64,000 nucleotides of DNA. Origin: JBBRHQ01 sp963720735. Lineage in GTDB: Bacteria; Actinomycetota; Thermoleophilia; Solirubrobacterales; 70-9. The notes below the pieces were generated by a model. The model saw only the letters and a program-made list of their open reading frames with translations. It did not search any database and was not told the DNA's origin. How positions within the stretch are numbered: the first letter of the stretch is position 1; every line of letters starts with the position of its first letter. Where the stretch lies: NCBI GenBank assembly GCA_963720735.1, contig CAVRGL010000006.1:186001-250000 (forward strand), given 5' to 3'. Shown in pieces: positions 24,909 to 34,470 of this stretch. The position numbers and the translations under genes are program-made.

Positions 24909-27076
24909 CAGCGCGTTCCCCCCGCCGCGGCACCGATCCGCGGGCCGTCGGGTGGACCATCCACCCCCGACTCCGAGACACCCAGCCGCCGGTGCAGGCG
25001 GCGGAGCGGAGCCGGCGCCCACCAGTTCCACTTCCCGAGCAGCTCCATCAGCGAGGGCACCAGCAGGGCGCGGATGATCGTCGCGTCGATCAGCACCGCG
25101 AGCGCCGTGCCCAGCCCGTTCTCCTTGATGAACACCACCTCAGAGGTGGCGAAGGCCCCGATCGCGATCGCGAAGAGCACTGCCGCCGCGGTGACGATCC
25201 TTCCCGTCCGCTCGAGCCCGATCGCCACGCACTCCGACTCCGATGCTCCCCCGTCGCGGGCCTCCTTGATCCGCGACAGCAGGAAGACCGCGTAGTCGGT
25301 CGATAGCCCGAAGGCGACGGCGAACAGCAGGATCGGCATCGTCTGCTCGATCCCGCCGTCGCTGCTGTAGCCGAGGATCCCCTCGAGGTGCCCCTGCTGG
25401 AAGATCAGCACCAGCAGCCCGAAGACGGCGCTCAGATTGAGCACGTTCATCAGCAGCGACTTCACCGGCAGGACGACGGACCCCGTCATCAGGAAGAGGA
25501 CCACGAAGGTGGCGGTGACCACGATCGCCAGCGCCAGGGGAAGATGTTGCTTGAGGCTTGACTGGAGGTCGACGAACTCGGCGGCGGCCCCGGTCACCAG
25601 GATCCGGCTGCCGGCAGGCGATGGGAGCGCGCGGATCCTCTCGGCGGTGGCGTGGGCGCGGTCGGAGACCCGTGAGCTGTCGCCGATCGCCTCGATCGCG
25701 GCCAGCCTCGCTCCCAGCCACTGTGGCGGGTCTACCGCGCTGACCCCCGGCACGAGCGCCAGGCGGTCCTCGACCCGGCGGGCCGCCGCCCGGTCGCCCT
25801 CGACGGCGACCACGATCGGGGTTGTGCGGAAAGGCGGGAAGTCGCTGCGCAGGGCTGCGTCGACCTGGCGGGCGCTGGCCGAGCGGGGCAGCACCCTGGA
25901 GTCGACCGAGTTGAACTTGATCCCGAGGAAGGGGAGCCCCAGCGCGATCAGCGCGGCGGCCGTGAGCGTCGCAATCGGAACCGGCCGGCGCATCACGAAG
26001 CGGGACAGCCGGTACCAGAACCCGTCGGTTACGACGCTCGTCTCGCGCTCCGCCCGGCGCCGCAGGAAGGGCGGAGAGAGCGAGTTGACCCGGGTGCCGA
26101 GCAGGGTGAGGACCGCGGGGAGCACGGTGAGCGAGACCGCCGCCGCGATCAGCGCCACGCAGGCTCCGCCGATCCCCATCGAGTAGAGGAAGCGCTGCGG
26201 GAAGACGGTCAGCGAGGCGATCGCCACGGCGACGGTCAGCGAGGAGAACAGCACCGTCCTGCCTGCCCTCGCCATGGTGCGTCGCATCGCCGCCAGGCCG
26301 GGCCCGTCCTTGGCGATCTCCTCGCGGTAGCGCGAGACGATGAACAGGCTGTAGTCGATCGCAAGCCCCAGCCCCAGCCCCGTCGTCAGGTTGAGGGCGA
26401 AGATCGAGATCGAGCCGAGCTCGCTGGCGATCCGAAGTGCCAGGAAGGTCCCGACTATCGCCAGCGCCCCGACCATCAGCGGCAGCAGCGCCGCCACCAG
26501 GCTGCGGAAGAAGAGCAGCGAGAGCAGGAAGAGCAGCGGGAAGGCGATCAGCTCCGCGGTTCGCAGGTCGCGCTCGACCTGCTGGTTGATCTGCTCCTGG
26601 GCCAGCCCCCGGCCCCCGACCATCACCCCGGGTGTCGAGGCGAGCCCCTTGTCGATCGACTCCGCCGAGTCCTGGATCTGGCCGTCGTCGGTCCCGCGCA
26701 GTCCAACCGCGAGATAGGTGGCATCGCCCCGGCGCGAGACCAACGACCTCGAGCCGGTGTCGTAGTAGCCGCTGACGCTGGCGACGTCACGGCGCGCCTC
26801 CAGCCGCCTCTCGATCCGCTTCACCCTGGCGGCGAACCGCGGCTCGCCAACCCGGCCCCCGCGGACCAGGACGACGACGTCGGTGGGCCGGTAGCCATGG
26901 CTCTCGAGCAGGTCGTTGGCGCGGACGCTCTCGGTGGCCGGGTCGTCGTTGCCGTAGGGGGCGAGGTGACTGGCAACGGAGCCGCCGAGGACGCCGGCGA
27001 GGACGAAGAAGGCGATCGCGATCAGGCCGACCCGGCGGGCGTGCCCGTCGGCTAGGCGGGAGAGGGCATCGAACAT
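24908..27076 (-). CDS. MMPL family RND transporter
   Basis: A 722-aa RND-type exporter with two repeats of six helices, each preceded by an extracytoplasmic loop. The N-terminus is MFDALSRLADGHARRVGLIA. Helix 4 of repeat 1 holds GLGLAIDYSLFIVSRYREE and repeat 2 holds AFGLSTDYAVFLLSRIKEA, the paired proton-relay Asp-Tyr motifs. MMPL proteins export lipids, glycolipids or drugs using proton flow. ATG 27076 overlaps the PadR stop (TGATG), which sets the start. The next genes, DUF4188 and thioesterase, suggest a fatty-acyl substrate; that is inference. Confidence 0.93.
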   Translation of the reverse strand: MFDALSRLADGHARRVGLIAIAFFVLAGVLGGSVASHLAPYGNDDPATESVRANDLLESHGYRPTDVVVLVRGGRVGEPRFAARVKRIERRLEARRDVASVSGYYDTGSRSLVSRRGDATYLAVGLRGTDDGQIQDSAESIDKGLASTPGVMVGGRGLAQEQINQQVERDLRTAELIAFPLLFLLSLLFFRSLVAALLPLMVGALAIVGTFLALRIASELGSISIFALNLTTGLGLGLAIDYSLFIVSRYREEIAKDGPGLAAMRRTMARAGRTVLFSSLTVAVAIASLTVFPQRFLYSMGIGGACVALIAAAVSLTVLPAVLTLLGTRVNSLSPPFLRRRAERETSVVTDGFWYRLSRFVMRRPVPIATLTAAALIALGLPFLGIKFNSVDSRVLPRSASARQVDAALRSDFPPFRTTPIVVAVEGDRAAARRVEDRLALVPGVSAVDPPQWLGARLAAIEAIGDSSRVSDRAHATAERIRALPSPAGSRILVTGAAAEFVDLQSSLKQHLPLALAIVVTATFVVLFLMTGSVVLPVKSLLMNVLNLSAVFGLLVLIFQQGHLEGILGYSSDGGIEQTMPILLFAVAFGLSTDYAVFLLSRIKEARDGGASESECVAIGLERTGRIVTAAAVLFAIAIGAFATSEVVFIKENGLGTALAVLIDATIIRALLVPSLMELLGKWNWWAPAPLRRLHRRLGVSESGVDGPPDGPRIGAAAGGTR

Positions 27077-27621
27077 CAGCCGCCCACCTTCTCCTTGCCG
27101 TCCTCTGAGAGGACCTCCGTCTCGATCTCCACGCATGCATCGGCGAGCCACTGGTGGTAGGAGATCCCAAATCGCAGCACGCGCAGCGGGTAACCGCCCT
27201 CCACGGCGGCAATCGGCTCGATCGCCCGCAGCCGGTCGACCGTGTCCAGGTGCTCGGCCCGCATCGCACGCAGGTTCCGGCTCGCGTCCTCGGGCTTGAC
27301 CGCGTCCGAGAAGAACAGCTTCAGCAGTCCCTCGTCACGGAGCTCGAATGTCCGCGGCGCTGCGCGCAGCCAGTCGCGCAGCTCCTCGCGGCCGGCCGCG
27401 GTGATCTCGAAGATCTTCCGCTTGCGCCCGCCCTGTGGGGAGCTCGTTCCCTCGATCAGGCCGGCCCTCTCGAGTCGCTTCAGCTCGGGGTAGATTTGCC
27501 CGTAGCTCGCCGCCCAGAAGAAACGGGTGGTCTGGTCGGCAAAGGCCTTTATCTCGTAGCCCGAGCGGGGCGCGAGGTTGACCATGCCGAGGATGACGTA
27601 GGCGGTCGGGCTGAGCTCCAC
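27076..27621 (-). CDS. PadR family transcriptional regulator
   Basis: A 181-aa PadR regulator. The winged HTH begins AYVILGMVNLAPRSGYEIKA and includes WAASYGQIYPELKRLERAGLI and GGRKRKIFEITAAGREELRDW; a long C-terminal dimerisation helix pair follows. Start is GTG 27621, six bases after a TATATA box, implying a leaderless or near-leaderless transcript. Being first in the operon and next to AT-rich repeats, it probably represses itself and the MMPL transporter genes that follow, releasing them on binding a small ligand. Confidence 0.92.
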   Translation of the reverse strand: MELSPTAYVILGMVNLAPRSGYEIKAFADQTTRFFWAASYGQIYPELKRLERAGLIEGTSSPQGGRKRKIFEITAAGREELRDWLRAAPRTFELRDEGLLKLFFSDAVKPEDASRNLRAMRAEHLDTVDRLRAIEPIAAVEGGYPLRVLRFGISYHQWLADACVEIETEVLSEDGKEKVGG

Positions 27622-27626
27622 TGGCT

Positions 27627-27648
27627 CTATATATCGGTTAGATATATC
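27627..27648. promoter_or_regulatory. AT-rich promoter/operator of the PadR operon
   Basis: CTATATATCGG (27627-27637) and the palindrome GATATATC (27641-27648) give two ATATATC units 13 bases apart in the divergent lysC/padR gap. On the minus strand the first reads CCGATATATAG, with TATATA six bases before the padR GTG, a fitting -10 for a leaderless message. The palindrome may be a PadR site. Confidence 0.5.
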
Positions 27649-27700
27649 CAATTGAGTGATATGGATCACACTCCGCCTGGGCCGTATCCTCAGGCGCTCG

Positions 27701-28990
27701 ATGGGAGAGGCGCAAACCGACATCGTGGTGATGAAGTTCGGCGGCACCTCGGTCGCCGGCGCCGAGGAGCTGAAGCGCGCCGCGGCGCGGATCGTCGCCG
27801 CGCGCGAGGCGGGCAGCCGGGTGGTCGCGGTGCTCTCGGCCCGTGGCTCGACCACGGATGAGCTGACCGAGATGGCGCTGGAGATCTCCGACCGCCCGGA
27901 CCCGCGGGAGATGGACATGCTGCTCTCCACCGGGGAGAGGATCTCCTGTGCGCTGTGCGCGATGGCGATCCGGGACATGAACCACGAGGCGATCTCGCTG
28001 ACCGGCTCCCAGGCGGGGATCGTCACCGACTCCTCCCACACCAGGGCCCGGATCATCGACATCCGCGCCGAGCGGATCCGCGAGGCGCTCGAGCAGGACC
28101 GGATCGTCCTCGTCGCCGGCTTCCAGGGAGTCTCGACCGAGAGCCACGACGTCACCACATTGGGACGCGGCGGCTCGGATACCACGGCGACGGCGCTGGC
28201 GGCGGCTCTCGGCGCGCGGGAGTGCCAGATCTACACCGACGTGCAGGGTGTGTTCAGCGCCGACCCGAGGATCGTGCCGGGGGCGCGCAAGCTGCCGATG
28301 GTCTCCTACGAGGAGATGCTCGAGATGTCGGCCTCGGGGGCGAAGGTCCTGCAGCTGCGCTCGGTCGAGTACGCCCGTAACCACGGGGTCCGCATCCACT
28401 GCCGCAGCAGCTTCGAGGACGGCCCAGGTACCCTCGTCCTCCCCGAGGAGGAAACGATGGAGAGACCGCTGGTGACAGCCGTGACCCATTCGGACGCCGA
28501 GGCACGCGTCACCCTCTGCGGCGTCCGCGACGAGCCCGGGGTCGCGGGCCGGATCTTCGGCGCGCTCGCCGAGGCCAACGTCAACGTCGACATGATCATC
28601 CAGAACGAGCCGGTCTCCGAGGAGGCGCTCGCCGATCTCTCCTTCACGCTCGAGCGCAGCGACCTCGAGACGGCGCTGGAGACGATCGAGGGCCTCGGAG
28701 GGGTGAGCTCGGCGATCGAGCGCGACGAGCGCATCGGCAAGGTCTCGATTGTCGGCGCCGGGATGCGCAGCCATCCCGGAGTCGCCGCGAAGGTCTTCGA
28801 GACGCTGGGGCGCTCCGAGATCAACATCGAGATGATCTCCACCTCGCCGATCAAGATCTCCTGCGTGATCGACGCCGAGCGGGTGCCGGACGCGGTGCGG
28901 GCCCTTCACGAGGCGTTCGAGCTGGGAGCCGACGCGGTCCGCGAGGAGGATCCCACCGGCAGCCAGCACAGGCCGACGGTCACCTCCTAG
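27701..28990 (+). CDS. lysC: Aspartate kinase
   Basis: A 429-aa aspartate kinase, first enzyme of the aspartate family pathway (Lys, Thr, Met, DAP). VVMKFGGTSVAGAEELKRAA holds the KFGGTS catalytic motif near the start; STGERISCALCAMAI, TLGRGGSDTTATALAAALGA and the C-terminal ACT pair (CGVRDEPGVAGRIF and VGAGMRSHPGVAAKVF) follow. The ACT domains imply feedback control by Lys and/or Thr. ATG 27701 is preferred over an upstream TTG-type extension. asd lies about 880 bases downstream on the same strand, after an opposite-strand DUF427 gene. Confidence 0.95.
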   Translation: MGEAQTDIVVMKFGGTSVAGAEELKRAAARIVAAREAGSRVVAVLSARGSTTDELTEMALEISDRPDPREMDMLLSTGERISCALCAMAIRDMNHEAISLTGSQAGIVTDSSHTRARIIDIRAERIREALEQDRIVLVAGFQGVSTESHDVTTLGRGGSDTTATALAAALGARECQIYTDVQGVFSADPRIVPGARKLPMVSYEEMLEMSASGAKVLQLRSVEYARNHGVRIHCRSSFEDGPGTLVLPEEETMERPLVTAVTHSDAEARVTLCGVRDEPGVAGRIFGALAEANVNVDMIIQNEPVSEEALADLSFTLERSDLETALETIEGLGGVSSAIERDERIGKVSIVGAGMRSHPGVAAKVFETLGRSEINIEMISTSPIKISCVIDAERVPDAVRALHEAFELGADAVREEDPTGSQHRPTVTS

Positions 28991-29848
28991 CCGGCGCTCG
29001 CCTCTTCGGGGTGGGGGTCGCGCCAGTCCGGCGACCACGGGGTCAGCGGTCGCTCCTGGAGCTCGCCGTCGATCTCCGTGTCGACCCGCTCGTCGAAGAA
29101 GCAGAGGTGGCCGCGGATGGGGGCGACCTCGTGGCGCGGCTCGGGATAGGTCCAGACGAGGTTTCCCTCCTCGCGGTCGCCCACCCGGGCGCTGAGGTAG
29201 GCGGCGAAACCCTTATACGCGCAGCCGGTGCGGTGATCGCTCTGTGTCAGCAGCTCCTCGCGGACGTCCTCGCGGGGGATGTGCCAGCGCGGCGGCAGGC
29301 CCGTCTTGTAAAGCACCAGGGCGCGGCGGATCTCCGCCAGGAGCTCGCCGTCGAGGCTGATCCGCAGATGCCGGGAGGTCGGCATCACGTCGATCCGGTG
29401 GTAGGGGTCGCGCAGGTGGACGATCAGCTCCTCGTCCTCCTCGAACCCAGCTGTCGAGCGCGTCCCAGGCGAAGGCGACCAACCCGGCGACGCCCTCCGC
29501 TCCCGGAGGGGGCTCGGTGAAGCTCCAGGCGGCGCTCTCGACCGTGTCCTCGCCGACCCGCAGGTCGAACCAGCTCGCCTCCCCGAGGATCGGCGAGCTG
29601 CTGCGGTGCCCGGAGGGGCTGAGCAGGTCCCTGCTCACGTCATCGGGCGGGAAGAAGTAGATCGGCAGCCTGCCCTGTTCGTAGACGACCCGCGCCTCGC
29701 GGCTGTCGACCACCGTCTCGCCTCCGAGCAGACCGCGGATCCAGCGCCGCGATGGCTCGACGAACAGCAGCCACTGCGAGGGGATCGAGACGTTGAAGCT
29801 CCCGGCCGGATTGTCGCCGAACGGGCCGCTTCCCACGGTGAGCGTCAT
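28987..29848 (-). CDS. DUF427 protein, frameshifted
   Basis: Two overlapping frames make one protein of about 286 residues with two DUF427 repeats. The first frame starts at ATG 29848 and carries SREARVVYEQGRLPIYFFP, then reaches AFAWDALDSW. One extra G in the run at 29446-29448 shifts it; the true frame continues FEEDEELIVHLRDPYHRIDV and on through ALVLYKTGLPPRWHIPRED, TGCAYKGFAAYLS and WTYPEPRHEVAPI. DUF427 proteins are small beta-rich proteins of unknown function. The gene sits antisense between lysC and asd and overlaps the lysC stop by four bases. Confidence 0.8.
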
Positions 29849-29874
29849 CTCCCTGTAGTCATACTAATCCGACG

Positions 29875-30927
29875 ATGTCATCCAATGGATACAGGGTCGG
29901 GGTCGTGGGCTCGACCGGAGCGGTCGGCTCGACCATCCTCGAGGTGCTCGCCGAGCGCGGTTTCCCGGCCGGCGAGGTGGTTCCGTTCGCCTCCGCGCGC
30001 TCCGCCGGCAAGCAGATCGAGTGGAACGGCGTGCTGCTCGAGTGCCGTCCGCTGAGCGAGGAGGGAATCGCCGGCCTCGACCTGGTGCTCACCTCGGCGG
30101 GAGGTAAGGTGAGCGCCGAGTGGGCGCCGCGGCTGGTCGACGCCGGTGCGGTGGTGGTCGACAACACCAGCTACTGGCGGATGCACGATGACGTTCCCCT
30201 GGTCGTCGCCGAGGTCAATCCCGAGGCGCTCGACGCACACAAGGGGATCGTCGCCAACCCGAATTGCACCGCGATGCAGGCGCTGGTCGCGCTCGCCCCG
30301 ATCCACCGCGCCGTCGGGCTCGAGCGGCTGATCCTCTCCAGCTACCAGTCGGTCTCGGGGACCGGGCGGCGGGCGATCGAGGAGCTCCGCACCCAGACTG
30401 AAGACATCCTCTGTGGGCGCACGCCGAAGGCCGAGGTATACCCGCACCAGATCGCCTTCAACGTCCTGCCCCAGGTCGAGACATTCGAGGACGGCGACGA
30501 CTACACCACCGAGGAGCGCAAGGTGATGGCCGAGACCCGCAAGATCCTCGAGCTCGGACCCGAGGTGGGGATCTCGGCGACCTGCGTCCGGGTGCCGGTG
30601 ATCGGCGCCCACTCGGAATCAATCAACGTGCAGACCCGCGAGGACCTGTCTCCCGAGGAGTGCCGCGAGCTGCTGGCAGCCTCCCCCGGCATCGTCGTCA
30701 TCGATGATCCGGCCGCGGGGCGCTACCCGATGGCGATCGACGCCACCGGGCGCGACGAGGTCCTGGTCGGGCGCATCCGCCGCGATCCCGGACAGGAGCG
30801 TTGCCTCAACCTCTGGGTGGTCGGCGACAACCTCCGCAAGGGCGCGGCCACCAACGCCGTCCAGGTCGCCGAGCTGCTCGCCGAGCGCGGCCTGCTCGGG
30901 GTTGATCGCACCCGCAACGGGTTCTAG
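29875..30927 (+). CDS. asd: Aspartate-semialdehyde dehydrogenase
   Basis: A 350-aa enzyme that reduces aspartyl phosphate to aspartate semialdehyde with NADPH. VGVVGSTGAVGSTILEVL is the nucleotide-binding glycine motif; GIVANPNCTAMQ holds the catalytic Cys; SSYQSVSGTGR, PHQIAFNVLPQVETFEDG and RVPVIGAHSES contain further conserved substrate and catalytic residues including His. Length is normal. The ATG is divergent from the DUF427 start 26 bases away. It works directly after lysC in the pathway. Confidence 0.96.
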   Translation: MSSNGYRVGVVGSTGAVGSTILEVLAERGFPAGEVVPFASARSAGKQIEWNGVLLECRPLSEEGIAGLDLVLTSAGGKVSAEWAPRLVDAGAVVVDNTSYWRMHDDVPLVVAEVNPEALDAHKGIVANPNCTAMQALVALAPIHRAVGLERLILSSYQSVSGTGRRAIEELRTQTEDILCGRTPKAEVYPHQIAFNVLPQVETFEDGDDYTTEERKVMAETRKILELGPEVGISATCVRVPVIGAHSESINVQTREDLSPEECRELLAASPGIVVIDDPAAGRYPMAIDATGRDEVLVGRIRRDPGQERCLNLWVVGDNLRKGAATNAVQVAELLAERGLLGVDRTRNGF

Positions 30928-30986
30928 GGACCGGAACACCGGTCAAGCACAGCGGAGGGTCGTGCCGAGCGGGTATAAGCCCGTGG

Positions 30987-32219
30987 ATGGAGATCGGTTT
31001 CGGCGACGCGATGCTGGTCTTCGGCGGGCTCCTCGCCGTTGCCGCCGGGCTCTCGGGGCTGATCCGGGGGACGGTGCTCTCGATCTCGGTGCTCTCGGTC
31101 GCCCTCGGCATCGCCATGGCCGAGGCCGGGGTGGTCAGCGTCGACGCCAAGGACAACGCGATCGTCCACCTGGTCGAGGTGGCGCTGATCCTCACCCTCT
31201 TCTCCGACGGGATGTTCGTCGAGCGCGAGCTGCTGGCCCGCCACTGGTCCCCGGTGGCGCGGGCGATCGTGATCGCGATGCCGATCACCCTGGCCCTGCT
31301 GGCGATGGCGGCGAAGGTACTCTTCCCCTCACTCGAGTGGGCGGAAGCGTTTCTACTTGCCGCCGTCCTAACGCCGACCGATCCGGTGGTCACCTCTTCG
31401 GTCGTCACCTCCCCACAGGTTCCGGCCAGGGTCCGCCACACGCTCAACCTCGAGTCGGGCCTCAACGACGGGCTGGCGCTCCCCTTCGTCCTCTTCTTCC
31501 TCGTGCTCGCCTCGCCGGGGGGAAACGCGGCGGTCGAGGGGTCGCAGCTGTTAGGGGAGGCGGCGTTCGGGGGCCTGGTCGGGGTCGTCGTAGGGATGAT
31601 CGGGGGGCGCCTTCACCACCATCTCCCCGGGGGCGGTCTGACCTCGCGCTACGAGGGCATCTACGCGATCGGATTCGCCCTGCTCGCCTTCGGTCTCGCC
31701 GACGTCACCATCGGCAACGGCCTGATCGCCGCCTTCGTCGCCGGGATCGCGATGGGCGCCGCCGAGCGCGAGGTTCCCGAGGCCTTCGTCGAATTCTCCG
31801 AGAACATCAGCGCGATTTTCCAGGTGATCACCTTCTTCGCCTTCGGGGCGCTGATCGTCGCCACCGGCTACGACCGCGACATCTGGGTGCTGGCGCTGTT
31901 CATAATCGCGGCGCTGCTGATCGCCCGGCCCGCGGCCGTGATGCTCTCCTTCCTGCGCGAGCGGATGCCGACGCCGATGAAGCTGTTCATCGCCTGGTTC
32001 GGGCCCAAAGGTGTCGCCTCGATGCTATTCGCGTTGTTGGTCCTCAACTCGGACGCCGGCTCGAGGGAGCTGATCTTCGACGTCGCCGCCTTCACCATCC
32101 TCGCCTCCATCCTCGCCCACGGCCTCACCGACACGGTCGGCGCTCGCTGGATCCGAACGCGGATGGGCTCGGCGCGCGACGCGGGCGGCGGCCCCCTCGG
32201 CGAGGCGGGGATGGACTAG
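30987..32219 (+). CDS. CPA1-type Na+/H+ (cation:proton) antiporter
   Basis: A 410-aa antiporter with about 12 helices. The ion-binding core is visible as VLTPTDPVVTSSVVTSP, with the conserved Thr-Asp, and LNLESGLNDGLALPF, the NhaP-type ND motif; the helix GPKGVASMLFALLVL carries the late conserved Lys. It would exchange Na+ or K+ for protons to control cytoplasmic pH. No long C-terminal cytosolic domain is attached. It starts 59 bases after asd and ends convergently with the sdhE gene. Confidence 0.92.
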   Translation: MEIGFGDAMLVFGGLLAVAAGLSGLIRGTVLSISVLSVALGIAMAEAGVVSVDAKDNAIVHLVEVALILTLFSDGMFVERELLARHWSPVARAIVIAMPITLALLAMAAKVLFPSLEWAEAFLLAAVLTPTDPVVTSSVVTSPQVPARVRHTLNLESGLNDGLALPFVLFFLVLASPGGNAAVEGSQLLGEAAFGGLVGVVVGMIGGRLHHHLPGGGLTSRYEGIYAIGFALLAFGLADVTIGNGLIAAFVAGIAMGAAEREVPEAFVEFSENISAIFQVITFFAFGALIVATGYDRDIWVLALFIIAALLIARPAAVMLSFLRERMPTPMKLFIAWFGPKGVASMLFALLVLNSDAGSRELIFDVAAFTILASILAHGLTDTVGARWIRTRMGSARDAGGGPLGEAGMD

Positions 32220-32240
32220 CCGACCCGGCGCGGTTCGCCG

Positions 32241-33140
32241 CTAGGCGGGCGCCCCCGTTGTGAGGCGCTCCTCGACCCAGCCGGTGGAGGCGATGTGGCG
32301 CTCCATGCCGAGCTCTTGCGGGTCGGCGCCTAGCGCCAGCCCGACCAGCTGCGGCAGGTGAAGGACGGCAAGGCCGAGGTCCCGGTTGACGATCTTCGCC
32401 GCCTCCGGCTGCTGCATGTCGAGGTTGAGATGGCAGAGCGGACAGGGGGTGACGAGGCAGTCGGCGCCGGCGTCGAGTGCGTCGCCGACGTGGGTGCCCG
32501 CCTGGCGCAGCGAGGTCTCCTTGTTCATCGTGATCACCGGGAAGCCGCAGCACTTGCGGGCGCCGTCGTAGGCGACCACCTCGCCGCCCAGGGTGGAGAT
32601 CACCCTCTCCAGGTAGACGTCGCGATCGGGATGCTCGTCATAGCCGAGCCGGGGCTTCGGGCGCACCACGTAGCAGCCGTAGAAGGGCCCGACCCGGAGG
32701 CCGGAGAGCGGGCGCTTGACCTGCTCGGCGAGGCGATCGAGACCGTAGTCCTCGACCAGCAGCCAGAGGAAGTTCTTGTTGGTGAAGCCGCCCTTGTCCT
32801 TGACGTAGGAGAGGCCCTGGCCCGAGAGGGCCTCGTTGATGTGGGCCCGGTAGGCGGAATCGGCGTCGAGGCGCTGCTGGCACTCCGACTGGGCGCCCTG
32901 GCAGGTCGAGCAGATGTTCATCATCGAGAGGCCGGTCTGCTGGGCGAGCGCGAAGGTGCGGGCATTGAGGGTGTCGGCGAGCTCCTGGTTGTGCTCGGCG
33001 ATCACCCCGGCGCCGCAGCAGTTGGCACGGTCGAGGGTGACCAGCTCGATCCCCAGCCGTTCCGCGACCAGCGCCATCGAGCCGTGCAGCTCGGTGGTGA
33101 AGCCCCTCGAGACGCACCCGGGCCAGTACGCCAACTTCAT
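32241..33140 (-). CDS. sdhE: SdhE/HdrB-like subunit of succinate:quinone oxidoreductase
   Basis: A 299-aa protein with two CCG (cysteine-rich) domains. The first has GCVSRG, ANCCGAG and CSTCQGA; the second has YGCYVVRP, ARKCCGFP and CPLCHLN. This is the HdrB pattern that binds a non-cubane iron-sulfur cluster. Placed after sdhA and sdhB, it matches the membrane-associating third subunit of E-type complexes (Sulfolobus SdhE, Campylobacter MfrE), which replaces the usual cytochrome b anchors. No transmembrane helix or SdhC/SdhD gene is nearby. Confidence 0.88.
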   Translation of the reverse strand: MKLAYWPGCVSRGFTTELHGSMALVAERLGIELVTLDRANCCGAGVIAEHNQELADTLNARTFALAQQTGLSMMNICSTCQGAQSECQQRLDADSAYRAHINEALSGQGLSYVKDKGGFTNKNFLWLLVEDYGLDRLAEQVKRPLSGLRVGPFYGCYVVRPKPRLGYDEHPDRDVYLERVISTLGGEVVAYDGARKCCGFPVITMNKETSLRQAGTHVGDALDAGADCLVTPCPLCHLNLDMQQPEAAKIVNRDLGLAVLHLPQLVGLALGADPQELGMERHIASTGWVEERLTTGAPA

Positions 33141-33195
33141 TGCCCGACACCTCCTCCGCTACCGTGTCCGGGGGTGTCGGGGTTGTGGATGGAAT

Positions 33196-34469
33196 TCACT
33201 CGCTCTCGCTTTCCGCGGCGGCCGCCGCCTCCGCGGCGAGCGCCTCGTCGGTGGGCTCGTCGGGCTCCGGCTCGACCTCCTCCTCGCCCCTGATGTAGAG
33301 GTTGAACTCCTCGCGATGCTCCTCGGCATGGGCGTAGATCGCCTTCACCTCGTCCTGGGCATCGCCCGGCAGCTTCGGATGGACACCGGGGATCAGCTTC
33401 GGCAGCGAGCGCATCTTGCCGGTCCGGATGCCGCGGATCGCGGTCGGGATCGAGCCGATCATCCCCTTGATCGCGCCGTGCACCGGCATCAGCTTGCCTT
33501 TGACGCCGGGCGCGTAGGACTCCTGGAGAAGCAGCGACTCGTCGAGGGTCCCCTTCTTCTCGATGATCTTCACGAAGGCCTGCTCGTGATTGTGTCCGTG
33601 GTTCTGGTCCTTGATCCCCTGCTCGCCGGCGCGACGGCGCAGGCGCATGATCTGGTCCATCGGCGCGACCCCCTTGGGGCAGGCGTCGATGCAGGAGAAG
33701 CAGTGGGTGCAGTCATAGATCCCATGGGGGTCCTGGGCGAGGTCGTAGAGGCGCTCTTCGGTGTCGGCGTCGCGGGGGTCGCCGACGAACCGGTAGGCCT
33801 TGGCCAGGGCCGCGGGGCCGATGAAGTCCGGGTCCACCTCCATCGAGAGGCAGGAGGAGACGCAGGCCCCGCACTGGATACAGGCCATCGACTGGGTGAT
33901 GTCGATCATCGAGTCAGGCTCGACCACGTACTCGCGCTCGGGCGGCTCGCCGGCCGGCAGGAGCCACGGCGTGACCCGGCGGATCTTCGTCCAGTGGGTC
34001 GACTCCATGTCGGTGATCAGGTCCTTGATCACCGGCATGTTCCCCATAGGTTCGACCAAAATAGGCGCGGCCGAATCTGGCGCGGCCTCCTCTGCTCCAG
34101 CCGGGGCGCGCTCAGAATCACCGGAAGCCTCGCGCCCCGGCTTCCGCGTCCGGGGGCCGCTTGGCGGACTCTGTGTCCGCTCCGCTGGCGCCGGCGGCCG
34201 CGCATCTTGTTCGCGTCCGCTTGCGCATCTCCTATCTGGGTCTTGCAGCCGAGGCCGGACTGGCCGTTGATCTTCATCCCGCACGAGCCGCAGATCGCCG
34301 CCCGGCACGAGCAGCGCACCGAGAGCGATCCGTCGTCGCGGTCCTTGGCCTGGAGGATCCCGTCTAGAACGCTCAGCGTGGGGTCGAGCTCCACCTCGAA
34401 CGACTCCCAGTAGGGGCCCTTGCCCGACTCCGGCTGGTAGCGGCGCACCTTCAGCTCATAGGAAGCCAT
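33196..34469 (-). CDS. sdhB: Succinate dehydrogenase iron-sulfur subunit, frameshifted
   Basis: Two overlapping frames make one SdhB. The first (from ATG 34469) is the 2Fe-2S domain: SYELKVRRYQPESG, then CSCRAAICGSCGMKING and a later GCKTQIG. The second continues ILVEPMGNMPVIKDL and carries the 3Fe-4S and 4Fe-4S ligands CIQCGACVSSC and CTHCFSCIDACPKG. They meet in a Pro/Ala/Glu/Arg-rich linker of about 50 residues (34060-34240) where one base is missing or two are extra. Family members usually have almost no linker there. The C-terminal tail is acidic. It sits between sdhA and sdhE, so the product is probably made. Confidence 0.85.
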
Positions 34470-34470
34470 C

